Source: JAPPOI01 sp028818055 (lineage in GTDB: Bacteria > Pseudomonadota > Alphaproteobacteria > Rhodobacterales > Rhodobacteraceae). From it: a stretch of 64,000 nucleotides of DNA. The position numbers and the translations under genes are program-made. The notes beneath the pieces were generated by a model, which was not told where the DNA came from, searched no databases, and saw nothing but the letters and a program-made list of their open reading frames with translations. This document shows positions 17,424-26,538 of this stretch, one piece after another; position 1 is the first letter of the stretch; each line of letters starts with the position of its first letter. Location: contig OZ253954.1 of the NCBI GenBank assembly GCA_965267405.1, positions 248,001 through 312,000 on the forward strand, written 5' to 3'.

Positions 17424-18341
17424 CTAAACGGCCACGGCCTTGCTGGAAAGGACTGCATGCGCCATTGCAGCTCCGCTTTTGACTGCATCTTCGACGGTGC
17501 GACCCAGTGCCCAATCCCCGCCAGCAAGAATGCCCATCTCCTGCGAGCAAATAAAGCTGCGACCCAATGGTTTTCCGGCGAATGCGTAACGCCAGCGGTG
17601 GGTATGCAGGAACGTTGGGGGTGGAAGTTCGACCTTTGCCGCCTCTGACAGCACATTTCGTGCACTGTCAGCGATAGTGTCCTTTTCAGCGTCGAAGTGA
17701 TTGGTTGAGAACTCTGGCGTAAACTGTATGACCCAGCGATCTTGATGGTTGGCGGCGGCGCCATCGCCGTTCATCCGGCGAACGGCCAAAACATCGCTGT
17801 GGGCGGAAACTTCGTCAGGACAATCCAAATGTTCATCAAATGCCACGAGAACGGTCCAAACCGGCACCATCTGAACGCTGGCCAGGTCGTCAAATTCGCT
17901 CAATCCAAGTGGGTCTAGCAGATTTTTCGCTTGGGGCGCTGGCGAAGTAATCAGAACGTTGGCGAATTGCCCGATGCTACGATTGTCGGATGTCGCAAGC
18001 GACCAACCCGAGCGATCTTGGGAAATAGCCGCAATTTCGACGCCGTTTTGGACCCCAAATCTTGTATCTATCCGGTCGAATATCTGGCGCAGACCGTGAC
18101 CCGGCAAAAGACGTGGTTCTCGAACAAGAGATGACCAAGGGCCTGATTTAGGAACTTCCGGTGAACCGTAATCGAAAAGACCCGCGGGCGTCCGTCTTGT
18201 GGCCAGTCGTCCGCCAATCTTGCGGCCTTTATCGAACAGTATCGGCTGGTGCCCAGCTTCGGTGAGCAAAATAGCTGCCGTCAATCCAGCAACCCCTGCT
18301 CCCACGATTGCGATTTGATTGGACTGTTCCAAGTTTTGCAT
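17424..18341 (-). CDS. FAD-dependent oxidoreductase, renalase/amine-oxidase-like
   Basis: This 305-residue flavoprotein starts with a dinucleotide-binding fold (IAIVGAGVAGLTAAILL) and the GGRLATRR motif of renalase-like flavin oxidoreductases. The C-terminal GILAGGDWALGRTVEDAVKSG segment matches the second FAD-contacting motif. Substrate unknown. It lies 9 nt upstream of mnmH on the same strand, so co-expression with tRNA selenation is likely, but a functional link is not shown. Confidence 0.85.
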   Translation of the reverse strand: MQNLEQSNQIAIVGAGVAGLTAAILLTEAGHQPILFDKGRKIGGRLATRRTPAGLFDYGSPEVPKSGPWSSLVREPRLLPGHGLRQIFDRIDTRFGVQNGVEIAAISQDRSGWSLATSDNRSIGQFANVLITSPAPQAKNLLDPLGLSEFDDLASVQMVPVWTVLVAFDEHLDCPDEVSAHSDVLAVRRMNGDGAAANHQDRWVIQFTPEFSTNHFDAEKDTIADSARNVLSEAAKVELPPPTFLHTHRWRYAFAGKPLGRSFICSQEMGILAGGDWALGRTVEDAVKSGAAMAHAVLSSKAVAV

Positions 18342-18417
18342 CCACTTCCAATTGCTTTAAAGTGTAGGTCTGGGCCACCCAGAGGCAATCCATGCAACAA
18401 TCGCGAGCCTTATTACT

Positions 18418-19158
18418 GTGATTTCGTGGAAATTAACGAGTTCAGCCATCCTGGCGCTCTTTTTGAGCACGACCACTGCGCTTGCAGATTGCGTCATTCT
18501 TCTGCATGGGCTCGCTCGTGGTCCAAACTCGATGCGGATTATGCAGACCGCGCTTGGTGCCTCTGATTTCAAAACCGTAAATGTTGGATACCCGTCGACG
18601 TCCAAGTCTTTCGAAGAACTTGTGGCAACTATCTTCGACGAGCCGGTCAAGGAATGCGGCGGCCAAACGACCCACTTTGTGACCCACTCGCTAGGTGGCA
18701 TTTTGGTACGCGCTTGGCTCGAAACCGATCGTCCGGAGAAAATGGGCCGGCTGGTCATGCTTGGCCCACCGAACCAAGGTTCGGAATTGGTGGACATTTT
18801 TGGAGATCTGGGGCCCTTTCGCTGGATCAATGGCCCGACCGGATTGGTTTTGGGAACCGGAGATGACAGCGCGCCGAACCAATTAGGGTTGCCAAGTTTC
18901 GAGGCCGGCGTGATTGCGGGCAATCAGTCCATCAACCCTGTATATTCCTATCTGATCGACGGCCCTGATGACGGGAAGGTGTCGGTTGAATCAACCCAAA
19001 TTCCGGGTTTGAAGGACCACATCATCTTGCCTGTGACGCATACGTTCATGATGAATGATCCGTTGGTTATTCGTCAGACAATTCTGTTTCTGCTTCACGG
19101 CGAATTCGACCCAAGCATTGGATACACGGATCTTCTGAGGGAGGCCTTGGGCGAATAG
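18418..19158 (+). CDS. Secreted alpha/beta-hydrolase, lipase-like
   Basis: This 246-residue protein has a signal peptide (1-23, ALA-DC) and an alpha/beta-hydrolase core: the CVILLHGLAR oxyanion loop, a nucleophile elbow THSLGG (Ser around 83) and a late His in ILPVTHTFMM, which fits a Ser-Asp-His triad. Related proteins are periplasmic lipases or esterases of the YvaK/PGAP1-like group. The start is a GTG at 18418 without a strong ribosome-binding site. It is divergent from the FAD oxidoreductase, with about 75 bp between them. Confidence 0.8.
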   Translation: MISWKLTSSAILALFLSTTTALADCVILLHGLARGPNSMRIMQTALGASDFKTVNVGYPSTSKSFEELVATIFDEPVKECGGQTTHFVTHSLGGILVRAWLETDRPEKMGRLVMLGPPNQGSELVDIFGDLGPFRWINGPTGLVLGTGDDSAPNQLGLPSFEAGVIAGNQSINPVYSYLIDGPDDGKVSVESTQIPGLKDHIILPVTHTFMMNDPLVIRQTILFLLHGEFDPSIGYTDLLREALGE

Positions 19159-19272
19159 CTCGAACGCCACCAGTCGGACAACCAAAACAAATTGAACTTT
19201 AGCGCATGTGCGGACTTGTTTGGGCGCATAAATCTGCGTACCACGTCCTGACGCTAGTTTGGGGAGACGGCT

Positions 19273-20388
19273 GTGCAGAAAACCATCGTAAACAGTTGGA
19301 ATGAATGGGATCCTTTGAAGCACGTCATCGTTGGACGCGCCGATAATTGTCACATCCCACCAGAGGAACCCGCACTCGACGCCAAGGTTCCTGAAGACAG
19401 CGATATGCGCGGCCAGTGGGGCAAACGCCCGCAAGAGACGATCGATCGGGCCAACGAGCTACTGGATACATTTGCTGGGCAACTTGAAGCCCGCGGAATT
19501 CGCGTTGATCGACCTACCCCCATTGACCATAGCGAAGCGGTTACAACGCCAGACTTCCACACAGACAGTCAATTCGGCTGCATGCCGCCGCGCGATGTTT
19601 TGCTGACGGTTGGCTCGGAAATCCTGGAAGCCACAATGTCGTATCGGTGCCGGTGGTTTGAGTATCTGAACTACCGCCCTTTGATGCAGCAGTATTGGGA
19701 AGACGATCCGAACTTCCGCCACGAAAGCGCGCCCAAGCCACGATTGACCGATGCGGACTATCATCCGGATTATTTGTCCGAGAAAATCGGCGTCGAGAAA
19801 CGTTTGAAATGGACGGCTGAAAAGTTCTTTGTAACGACCGAGGAAGAGCCACTATTCGATGCTGCCGACGTCTTGCGGTTTGGACGGGATTTGGTCGTTC
19901 AGCACGGATTCACAACAAACCTGAAAGGTATCGAGTGGATCAGGCGCCACTTCCCGGATCATCGCGTACATGCCGTGAACTTCCCCGGCGACCCCTATCC
20001 CATCCACATCGACGCGACTTTCACGCCATTGCGACCGGGTTTAATTCTGAACAATCCGCAGCGGCGTCTACCTGACGATCAACGCGGAATGTTTGAGGAC
20101 AACGGTTGGGAAATCGTTGACGCAGCTCAACCTGCGCACAACACACCACCACCGCTGTGCTATTCATCCGTTTGGCTTTCCATGAATGTACTGGTTCTTG
20201 ACCCCAAAACCGTGTGCGTCGAAAAATCTGAAGTCTACCAGGCCGAGCAGATGGATAAGCTGGGCATGGAAGTCGTCGAAGTCGAGCTACGTGACGCCTA
20301 TGCATTTGGTGGCGGACTTCACTGCTGTACGGCTGATGTTTATCGCGAAGGAACCTGCGAAGATTACTTCCCGTCGTTGGGATCATAA
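19273..20388 (+). CDS. Glycine amidinotransferase-family protein (L-arginine:glycine amidinotransferase-like)
   Basis: This 371-residue protein matches eukaryotic AGAT over its length: NEWDPLKHVIVGRAD at the start, a CMPPRD turn, FDAADVLRFGRDLVVQHGF, DPYPIHIDATF (catalytic His) and GGGLHCCTADV with the probable nucleophile Cys351. AGAT moves the amidino group of arginine to glycine, giving guanidinoacetate and ornithine; bacterial relatives accept other amines. The start is a GTG behind GGGGAGA. It is convergent with the DUF3726 gene with no spacer. The true acceptor cannot be read from sequence. Confidence 0.85.
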   Translation: MQKTIVNSWNEWDPLKHVIVGRADNCHIPPEEPALDAKVPEDSDMRGQWGKRPQETIDRANELLDTFAGQLEARGIRVDRPTPIDHSEAVTTPDFHTDSQFGCMPPRDVLLTVGSEILEATMSYRCRWFEYLNYRPLMQQYWEDDPNFRHESAPKPRLTDADYHPDYLSEKIGVEKRLKWTAEKFFVTTEEEPLFDAADVLRFGRDLVVQHGFTTNLKGIEWIRRHFPDHRVHAVNFPGDPYPIHIDATFTPLRPGLILNNPQRRLPDDQRGMFEDNGWEIVDAAQPAHNTPPPLCYSSVWLSMNVLVLDPKTVCVEKSEVYQAEQMDKLGMEVVEVELRDAYAFGGGLHCCTADVYREGTCEDYFPSLGS

Positions 20389-21021
20389 TCAATCGTTGTC
20401 TGTCAAACCTGCGCCTGCTCCCTTCGCACGTGAAGCCGCTGTTGCGGGTGCATAAGTTCGCTTGGCAAACCGGTTCAAAATTGCCCAATCGTGGAGATCC
20501 GGGGATGCCCGCGTGAGAAGCTCGGACGGTTTCGGGTCCTGCCCAGCCAAACCGATCGTCACGTCGCAGGGTTCGTCGCCTAACGACCCGTCGATGGACA
20601 TTTCTTTCAAATAAATCAATGCTTTAGCATTGCCGGACGTGAGAGATATGGCCTGATCTAGAAAGTTCGAACATCCCGCAATGAATGACAACAGCAAGTG
20701 GGGTGTATGGACTTGATTTAGCGTGATCGGACCACCTCTTAACCGATAGGCGGCATCGCTGAGCGCTGAGCCCGTAATAATCGGGCAAAGGTGTCCTGAC
20801 GGGCTCTCCCACACCTCTGTCGCGGTGTTCGGTGTCCAGCTTTCCAAATCTGCGCTGTCGACCGTCTGAAGGTGAGCAGCCAGACGGGTGCACCCCGCCA
20901 TCCCGTGCGCTTCAAGCCAGCGTGTCGCTTTGCCCGCTTCGTCTGCCAATCCCCATGGGTATCCTGCCCCCCGAGCTGCTTTTTTCGCGGTGGCTTCAAC
21001 CTCATTCAGTGAAAAGCTCAC
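20389..21021 (-). CDS. DUF3726 family protein
   Basis: This 210-residue protein appears to be of the DUF3726 type: N-terminal SFSLNEVEATAKKAARGAGY and WGLADEAGKATRWL, with no signal peptide, transmembrane segment or catalytic motif that I recognise. The start is a GTG at 21021 that overlaps the stop of the upstream 560-residue gene as GTGA, so it is translationally coupled. It is the third gene of an operon behind an M19 dipeptidase-like gene and a long hypothetical. No function is known to me. Confidence 0.75.
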   Translation of the reverse strand: MSFSLNEVEATAKKAARGAGYPWGLADEAGKATRWLEAHGMAGCTRLAAHLQTVDSADLESWTPNTATEVWESPSGHLCPIITGSALSDAAYRLRGGPITLNQVHTPHLLLSFIAGCSNFLDQAISLTSGNAKALIYLKEMSIDGSLGDEPCDVTIGLAGQDPKPSELLTRASPDLHDWAILNRFAKRTYAPATAASRAKGAGAGLTDND

Positions 21022-22700
21022 CCGATGGTCTCCGGGTAGACCCAATCGTCGGCATTTTCCGTGTTCAGGTCCTCGGGGTACGGCGCCCCGGCATACATGC
21101 AAATGCGAACCCAGCGATCGGATCGGGGATCGAAATGAGTGGCGCCAAAGAACGAAAGCTTTGCCCGTAACATGTCGATGGGCATCATGTCGGCAGCGAT
21201 CGTGTTGTCTCGGATTTCGCTGTAAGGCGCGATTTCCGACATCTGGGCCCGACGGATGGCCTGACGGTGCTGCGGATTTGCGATCAGGAAGTTGGCGATC
21301 ACGTCAGCATCGTCGAATTCCTGCAAGGCCGAGTATGCGCGTGCTGCGTCACGCGCGGGCGCCAAGGGTTGTTCATAGTCCGAAATCGGTTCTTCAAACC
21401 GTTCGCCAAGGCGCGGCTCAAGCTTTTCTGCCGAAGTGTACCAAGCGCGCGCTACAGCTTCCGGCTGCTCCCAATCATGGTCAAACGCCCAACCAAACGA
21501 ACTTTCCAACCGCTTCCGCGTTTCGGCGACTGTCTGGCTGCCGTTGATTGTGAAATCTGCTTCAAAACAATCGCTTAGGCAGTGCTCAAGTCCGTCCACC
21601 AATTCCGAGTAAGGCTCCAAGATCAGTGATGCCAAAAACTCTTGGCCTTCGTCACTTATTTTGGTTTCGGCCCAAGTTACCAAGCGGTCCCAGGGTTTAG
21701 GCAAATCCCAATCGAAACCATCAAATGTGGCGTCTATCGACCGGATATCGGATCTGAGAGCGGCCAGCTTGTCGATTTGTATAGGGTGTTCCGAATTCCA
21801 AGCGTCAACGGACGCCTTGGCCTTCGCATAGAGCTTCCGGAACATCTCAATCTCGTTCGCAGACGCTGTTTCAAGCGACCGTATGCGCGAAATTGCCTCT
21901 TCTCGCGCCATGATCCAGTTGTTGAACAGTATCGGGTGATTGACCAAAAACGGCGCCATGCCCAAGCCGGTTGAGTTTCCAATTCCCAATTGGCGCGCCA
22001 TACTTGGATCAAGGCTGATCGCGGCATCACCGCCGCGCGCATGTGCCATATGTTCGACCAGATCACGAACAAACGTCCGGATCAGAAACACTGTTAGCAT
22101 TTCGGCCTGAAACGGCGCCTGCATTTCGTTCCGGTCAGCTATGATATCACGATCCGCGGCACCGAATTTGCCCGATCCGTAAACAGCTGTTGTTCGCATC
22201 AAGTAGCCGACGTCACGGATCATTTCCATGTCAGGTTGCACGCCAGCCGCCAGTCTTTCGACCACATGCTCCCAAAGCCTCACCGATCGGTTTGCCCGCG
22301 ATAACGTGAGTTCAGTTTCGCTGACGCGCCCTGCTTCTTGTTTTGGAACGTTTTTCGACAGCCGTTCGATATCGTCTTCTGTCGGTTCACCATCAAACAA
22401 AGCAAACGTGGCATCCCACGCTTCTGCGATGACCCGATCTGATCGCTTTTCGGGGGGAAGGTCGTGGGCAAATGCCACAAGCGAATACTGGCGGTCCGGG
22501 GTATGCACCGTGTAGATTGCATGTCCGACGCCGGTCGCATCGATGTCGAATTGTGTACGAGTAAACTTCCAAGCCTCGCGTGCCATGCGACGGGTCAGGA
22601 TACGCATGAAACTTAAGCGCGATTGATGCAATGATCCTAGTCGCGCTAGTCGCATAACCTGTTCCGGTGGCCTGCGTTTTATGGGAGTTTGGTCAGCCAT
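21018..22700 (-). CDS. Conserved hypothetical protein of 560 residues
   Basis: I do not recognise this 560-residue protein. It is hydrophilic, without signal peptide or membrane helix, with an Arg-rich N-terminus (RRPPEQVMRLARLGS, then SRLSFMRILTRRM), a HAIYTVHTPDRQYSLVAFAHDL segment and a C-terminal LRAKLSFFGATHFDPRSDRWVRICMYAGAPYP. Asp, Glu and Trp are frequent. It overlaps the M19-like gene upstream by 8 nt and the DUF3726 gene downstream by 4 nt, so all three are made together. A cytosolic enzyme or enzyme subunit is plausible, nothing more. Confidence 0.8.
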   Translation of the reverse strand: MADQTPIKRRPPEQVMRLARLGSLHQSRLSFMRILTRRMAREAWKFTRTQFDIDATGVGHAIYTVHTPDRQYSLVAFAHDLPPEKRSDRVIAEAWDATFALFDGEPTEDDIERLSKNVPKQEAGRVSETELTLSRANRSVRLWEHVVERLAAGVQPDMEMIRDVGYLMRTTAVYGSGKFGAADRDIIADRNEMQAPFQAEMLTVFLIRTFVRDLVEHMAHARGGDAAISLDPSMARQLGIGNSTGLGMAPFLVNHPILFNNWIMAREEAISRIRSLETASANEIEMFRKLYAKAKASVDAWNSEHPIQIDKLAALRSDIRSIDATFDGFDWDLPKPWDRLVTWAETKISDEGQEFLASLILEPYSELVDGLEHCLSDCFEADFTINGSQTVAETRKRLESSFGWAFDHDWEQPEAVARAWYTSAEKLEPRLGERFEEPISDYEQPLAPARDAARAYSALQEFDDADVIANFLIANPQHRQAIRRAQMSEIAPYSEIRDNTIAADMMPIDMLRAKLSFFGATHFDPRSDRWVRICMYAGAPYPEDLNTENADDWVYPETIG

Positions 22701-23673
22701 CCTTCAACGGTCCGAAGTTATCACGGAAAAAGCGATACCAATTTCCGCCCATGACCTTTGCGACGTCTTCGTCGTTCATCCCCACTTTTCGCAGTCCAGC
22801 TTCGATGTTGCCGAAGTCTCGGTTGTCCTGAAACCAGGATGGCATAGGTGGAAATCCAGGCGCTGCTGCAGAGCCTTCGCCGTAGTCGATTTCCTTACTC
22901 CAGCGACCGACCCGCATCCATTCCACTACGCTATCCGGTTGGTCTTGGCACAGATCAGAGCCAATGCCGAGATGATCGATACCATAAGTGTCTGCTGTGC
23001 GTGCAATTGCCTCGCAAAACGACTGTAGGGTGCAATCAGAGCCATCTTTCAAATGATGCGGATACAGCGAGAACCCAAGCATCCCGCCATTTTCAGTTAC
23101 AGCGCGAATGACGTCAGACCTCTTGTTGCGTCGGGCCGGGTGCCATTCGTGTGGGTTGGCGTGGGTGATCGCAATTGGCCGTTCGGAAATCTCGGCCGCC
23201 TCGATTGTCGATCGGTCTGCCGAATGGCTCATATCAACCACAAGGCCAACGCGATTCATCTCTTTTATAACCTGACGGCCCATCCGGGTGATGCCGGGGT
23301 CTTCATCTTCGTAACACCCCGTCGCAAGAAGCGACTGGTTGTTATAGGTCAGCTGCATAAATCTGGCACCCAACGTGTGCACGATTTCGACCAGACCGAT
23401 GTCATCTTCAATCGGACTTGGGTTCTGGAAACCGAAGAAAATCGCGGTTCGACCTGTGGCGCGTGCTGTGTCGATATCTGAGGCGGTTGTGCCCTTCATT
23501 ATCAGGTGCGGGAACTGCTCGAACCATCTGTTCCACGCCTCAAAGTTCAGAACGGTTTCGCGAAAATTCTCGTGATAGGAAATCGTAACGTGGACGGCGT
23601 CGACGCCACCTTCGCGCATTTGTCGAAAAATCTTTTCCGACCAATTTGCATATTGCAGACCATCGATGCGCAT
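22693..23673 (-). CDS. Membrane dipeptidase (peptidase M19)-like protein with altered metal site
   Basis: This 326-residue protein has the renal-dipeptidase (M19) fold pattern: VVDMSHSADRSTIEAAE and ITHANPHEWHPARRNKRSD carry the two late His ligands, followed by GIDHLGIGSDL and a C-terminal VMGGNWYRFFRDNF. The usual N-terminal HxD ligand pair is missing (RIDGLQYANW where DGHND is expected), and the bridging Glu position reads GFQN. It may therefore bind one metal or act on a non-peptide substrate; this is inference. It heads an overlapping operon with two proteins of unknown function. Confidence 0.8.
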   Translation of the reverse strand: MRIDGLQYANWSEKIFRQMREGGVDAVHVTISYHENFRETVLNFEAWNRWFEQFPHLIMKGTTASDIDTARATGRTAIFFGFQNPSPIEDDIGLVEIVHTLGARFMQLTYNNQSLLATGCYEDEDPGITRMGRQVIKEMNRVGLVVDMSHSADRSTIEAAEISERPIAITHANPHEWHPARRNKRSDVIRAVTENGGMLGFSLYPHHLKDGSDCTLQSFCEAIARTADTYGIDHLGIGSDLCQDQPDSVVEWMRVGRWSKEIDYGEGSAAAPGFPPMPSWFQDNRDFGNIEAGLRKVGMNDEDVAKVMGGNWYRFFRDNFGPLKDG

Positions 23674-23825
23674 AAAAGCTCCACGTACTTCGCGATTTGC
23701 TGGAGGAGGTCACAGCAATCGCCATCCGTCAAATGATTAATCGTCGCGCCAGATATCGATGGTGCCTCTTGCAATAGGCTTAGTCTGTCAGGCAATGAGC
23801 GACGGAAGACACATAGGGATCATTT

Positions 23826-24602
23826 ATGGCGCGGGTGGCCGGACATTTCGGGGAGTGGCTACAAGGACGACTGGGGCCTGACGGTCCTGTTGTGCTTGTG
23901 ACCTTGCCCTGCCCGCGCCTCTCAGTTTCGGTGGTTGAAGGCGGGCCTGTGAACATTCCGCACTCCAACGCGGCACTTCAGCGCTTTTTCGATGACCTTG
24001 AGATTTCTGCGCCTGATCTGCAAGGGTTTGGCTTGGCGTTGGACATGCAATTGGGAAGCGGCTGCGGTGCGTCGACCGCTTCGCTTCTGGCGCTTGCGAA
24101 ATGGGCGGGTGCTGTGGCGTCGGCTGACAGGCTAGCTCGCGCCTGTGTAGCAGCAGAAGGTGCCAGCGACCCGTTGATGTTCGACACACCGGAAAATCTA
24201 CTTTGGGCGTCGCGTAAGGGCGAAATTGTAGATAGACTACCTTCGCTTCCGGACTACGAAATTATAGGTGGATTTTGGGGTGCTCCGACGCAGACTGACC
24301 CAGGTTCGGATGCTTTTCCCGATATCGAAGATCTTGTCGCGGCTTGGAAGCAGGCGAAGTCGCTTGAAGAGCACGCTGTTTTGGCATCGCAATCAGCGTC
24401 CCGGCTTGATGCCGCCACGCGCAACCCACCTCCAATCTCTGATATATGCAGACGCTTGGGTGCGGTCGGACATATTCGCGCCCACACCGGCAACGCGAGA
24501 GGGTTCGTGTTTCATCCAGGCTCTGTTCCGGACAATTGGAATGAAACCCTTATCGACGCTGGCTTTTCCGATCCTTTGAGGTTCGCGAGGGCGAAGGCAT
24601 GA
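23826..24602 (+). CDS. bluE: L-threonine kinase BluE/PduX-like (GHMP kinase)
   Basis: This 258-residue GHMP-fold protein has an LGSGCGASTASLLALAKW ATP-loop (about 76-93) and an N-terminal GHFGEWLQGR segment typical of PduX/BluE kinases. The family phosphorylates L-threonine to threonine phosphate, which CobC decarboxylates to aminopropanol phosphate for the cobalamin side arm. It overlaps cbiB by ATGA and shares the operon with cobC, which strongly supports the assignment. An AGGGAT precedes the ATG. Confidence 0.85.
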   Translation: MARVAGHFGEWLQGRLGPDGPVVLVTLPCPRLSVSVVEGGPVNIPHSNAALQRFFDDLEISAPDLQGFGLALDMQLGSGCGASTASLLALAKWAGAVASADRLARACVAAEGASDPLMFDTPENLLWASRKGEIVDRLPSLPDYEIIGGFWGAPTQTDPGSDAFPDIEDLVAAWKQAKSLEEHAVLASQSASRLDAATRNPPPISDICRRLGAVGHIRAHTGNARGFVFHPGSVPDNWNETLIDAGFSDPLRFARAKA

Positions 24603-25549
24603 GTTTCGCGGGTATGATGTTGGTCGCGTTTTTGATCGACGCGGCAGTGGGTTGGCCCGATGCATTGTTTCGGCGCATTGGTCATCCAGTCACTTGGATC
24701 GGTCGAGTGATCTCGTTCTGCGATGAAACGTTGAATTCCGGATCACCCGCCGAACGGCTCAGAAAAGGATTGGTAACCATAGCTGTTGTGCTTGTGCCAG
24801 TTGTCTTGATTTCGCAGGCTGTACAGCTGCTCCTGCCGGACTCGGTGTTCGGCATGATCATTGGCGGTTTTCTCGCGTGGCCATTTATCGCGCGACGTTC
24901 GATGGAAGAGCATGTCTCCGCCGTCGCCCGACCTTTGCAGGATGACGATCTGGAAAGTGCGCGTCGAGAGGTTGCCAAGATCGTCGGGCGTGACCCGAAT
25001 TTGCTTGATGAAGCCGGGGTCGCACGGGCTGCTACAGAAAGCCTGGCTGAAAACACCTCGGACGGCATCATCGCTCCGTTGTTTTTCGGTGTATTGGCCG
25101 GGCTTCCTGGGATTGCCGCTTACAAGGCAATCAATACGATGGACTCGATGATTGGGCACAAATCAGATCGGTATCTTCACTTCGGGCGGGTCGCCGCCCG
25201 TCTGGATGACGTTGTGAACTGGATACCGGCTCGGCTAACTGGCCTGCTTTTCGCGGTTGCTTCGGGACCACGCGCCCGAAAAGCAATTTCTGTCATCCTG
25301 CAAGACGCTCACAAACACCGGTCACCGAACGCAGGATGGCCGGAAGCGGCGATGGCAGGCGCTTTGGGAATTCGGCTGTCCGGCCCTCGTCGGTACGCCG
25401 AAGGTTTCGTGGACGAGCCTTGGTTGAACAAAGATGCAATGGACCCGGGACCCGATGAGCTCAACGGCGCGCTTTCACTGTTTCGAACGGCGATGATTTG
25501 CACGGCGGTCATCCTGGCCGTTTTGACCGCGTGGAGTTTGATCCGATGA
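24599..25549 (+). CDS. cbiB: Adenosylcobinamide-phosphate synthase CbiB (CobD in Pseudomonas naming)
   Basis: This 316-residue membrane protein attaches (R)-1-amino-2-propanol phosphate to adenosylcobyric acid. The family blocks are present: DAAVGWPDALFRRIGHPVTW near the N-terminus, ESLAENTSDGIIAPLFF, NTMDSMIGHKSDRY and FGRVAARLDDVVNWIPAR. Hydrophobic helices lie around 55-100 and at the C-terminus. It overlaps bluE and cobC by 4 nt each (ATGA), placing kinase, decarboxylase and ligase of the same step in one operon. Confidence 0.95.
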   Translation: MSFAGMMLVAFLIDAAVGWPDALFRRIGHPVTWIGRVISFCDETLNSGSPAERLRKGLVTIAVVLVPVVLISQAVQLLLPDSVFGMIIGGFLAWPFIARRSMEEHVSAVARPLQDDDLESARREVAKIVGRDPNLLDEAGVARAATESLAENTSDGIIAPLFFGVLAGLPGIAAYKAINTMDSMIGHKSDRYLHFGRVAARLDDVVNWIPARLTGLLFAVASGPRARKAISVILQDAHKHRSPNAGWPEAAMAGALGIRLSGPRRYAEGFVDEPWLNKDAMDPGPDELNGALSLFRTAMICTAVILAVLTAWSLIR

Positions 25550-26538
25550 CTAAGCCGGGAAAACAACGCGACCACGGCGGCAACCTGGGCGCCGCAATTC
25601 ATCGGTTCGGCGGATCACGCGAAGATTGGATAGACCTTTCAACCGGAATTAACCCGGACCCCTACCCGCTTCCTGACATTTCGCATGAAGCTTGGGCAAG
25701 ACTTCCGGATCACGATGCGATGGAGCGCCTGCGGCACGCAGCCAAAGTCACCTATACCACCGAAGCCGACGTCGTACCTTTTGGCGGCGCACAAGGCGCA
25801 ATCCAAGCCATTCCGCACATTTTGCCCAAGGGGCGCGCCAAAGTCGTTGCTCCGACCTACAACGAACACGCGGGCAGCCTTCAAAGTGCAGGATGGGATG
25901 TTGAAGACGTCGTTCGTCTTTCAGAACTTGAAGGCGCTGACGTGGGAGTCGTTGTGAACCCGAACAATCCCGATGGGCGCCATTGGACAATGGACGAGAT
26001 AGCGGCCGCATCAGACAAAGTCGGCGTTTTGGTCGTTGACGAAAGCTTTGCCGATCCCGCCCCCCATGTGTCGTTTGCTTCAGAGCTTGGCGACTATCCA
26101 AATGTCATCATTCTGCGGTCGTTTGGAAAGTTCTATGGATTAGCCGGTGTCCGCCTGGGCTTCGCGCTGGCATCCAGTGAACTGGCTACGTCGCTGAAAA
26201 CCATGGCCGGCCCGTGGCCCATATCGGGACCGGCGATCGAGATTGCATGTGCTGCGTTAGGCGACATCGAATGGAAGCGGGAAACCACTACAAGATTGGC
26301 GCAAAAGTCTGAGCGACTGGACGGCCTCGCAAATTCCGCTGGGTGGAATTTGGTCGGCGGTACCACATTATTTCGCACCTATGACACTGCGGATGCAGTG
26401 GCCGCACAAACCATTCTTGCAGAGCATCAGATTTGGACAAGAATCTTTCCGTATTCTGAACGCTGGATCCGGCTGGGGTTGCCCGAGGCAGAGGACAGCT
26501 GGGTGCGTCTTGAACGCGCGCTGTTCAAGCTAAGTTAG
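25546..26538 (+). CDS. cobC: Threonine-phosphate decarboxylase CobC (PLP-dependent)
   Basis: This 330-residue class I aminotransferase-fold protein has the PLP Lys in RSFGKFYGLAGVRLGF, NPNNPDGRHW and an early DLSTGINPDPYPLP block characteristic of CobC/CobD decarboxylases. It makes aminopropanol phosphate from threonine phosphate for CbiB. The ATG at 25546 overlaps the cbiB stop; an in-frame start 16 codons earlier lies inside cbiB and is unlikely. It converges with cobF with a 4-bp overlap. Confidence 0.93.
   Translation: MTKPGKQRDHGGNLGAAIHRFGGSREDWIDLSTGINPDPYPLPDISHEAWARLPDHDAMERLRHAAKVTYTTEADVVPFGGAQGAIQAIPHILPKGRAKVVAPTYNEHAGSLQSAGWDVEDVVRLSELEGADVGVVVNPNNPDGRHWTMDEIAAASDKVGVLVVDESFADPAPHVSFASELGDYPNVIILRSFGKFYGLAGVRLGFALASSELATSLKTMAGPWPISGPAIEIACAALGDIEWKRETTTRLAQKSERLDGLANSAGWNLVGGTTLFRTYDTADAVAAQTILAEHQIWTRIFPYSERWIRLGLPEAEDSWVRLERALFKLS

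Noticed and set aside
19205..19303. 32-codon ORF starting MCGLVWAH before the amidinotransferase
   Set aside because: The MCG start recalls amidotransferases, but it has no ribosome-binding site, overlaps the next gene's start and soon ends.
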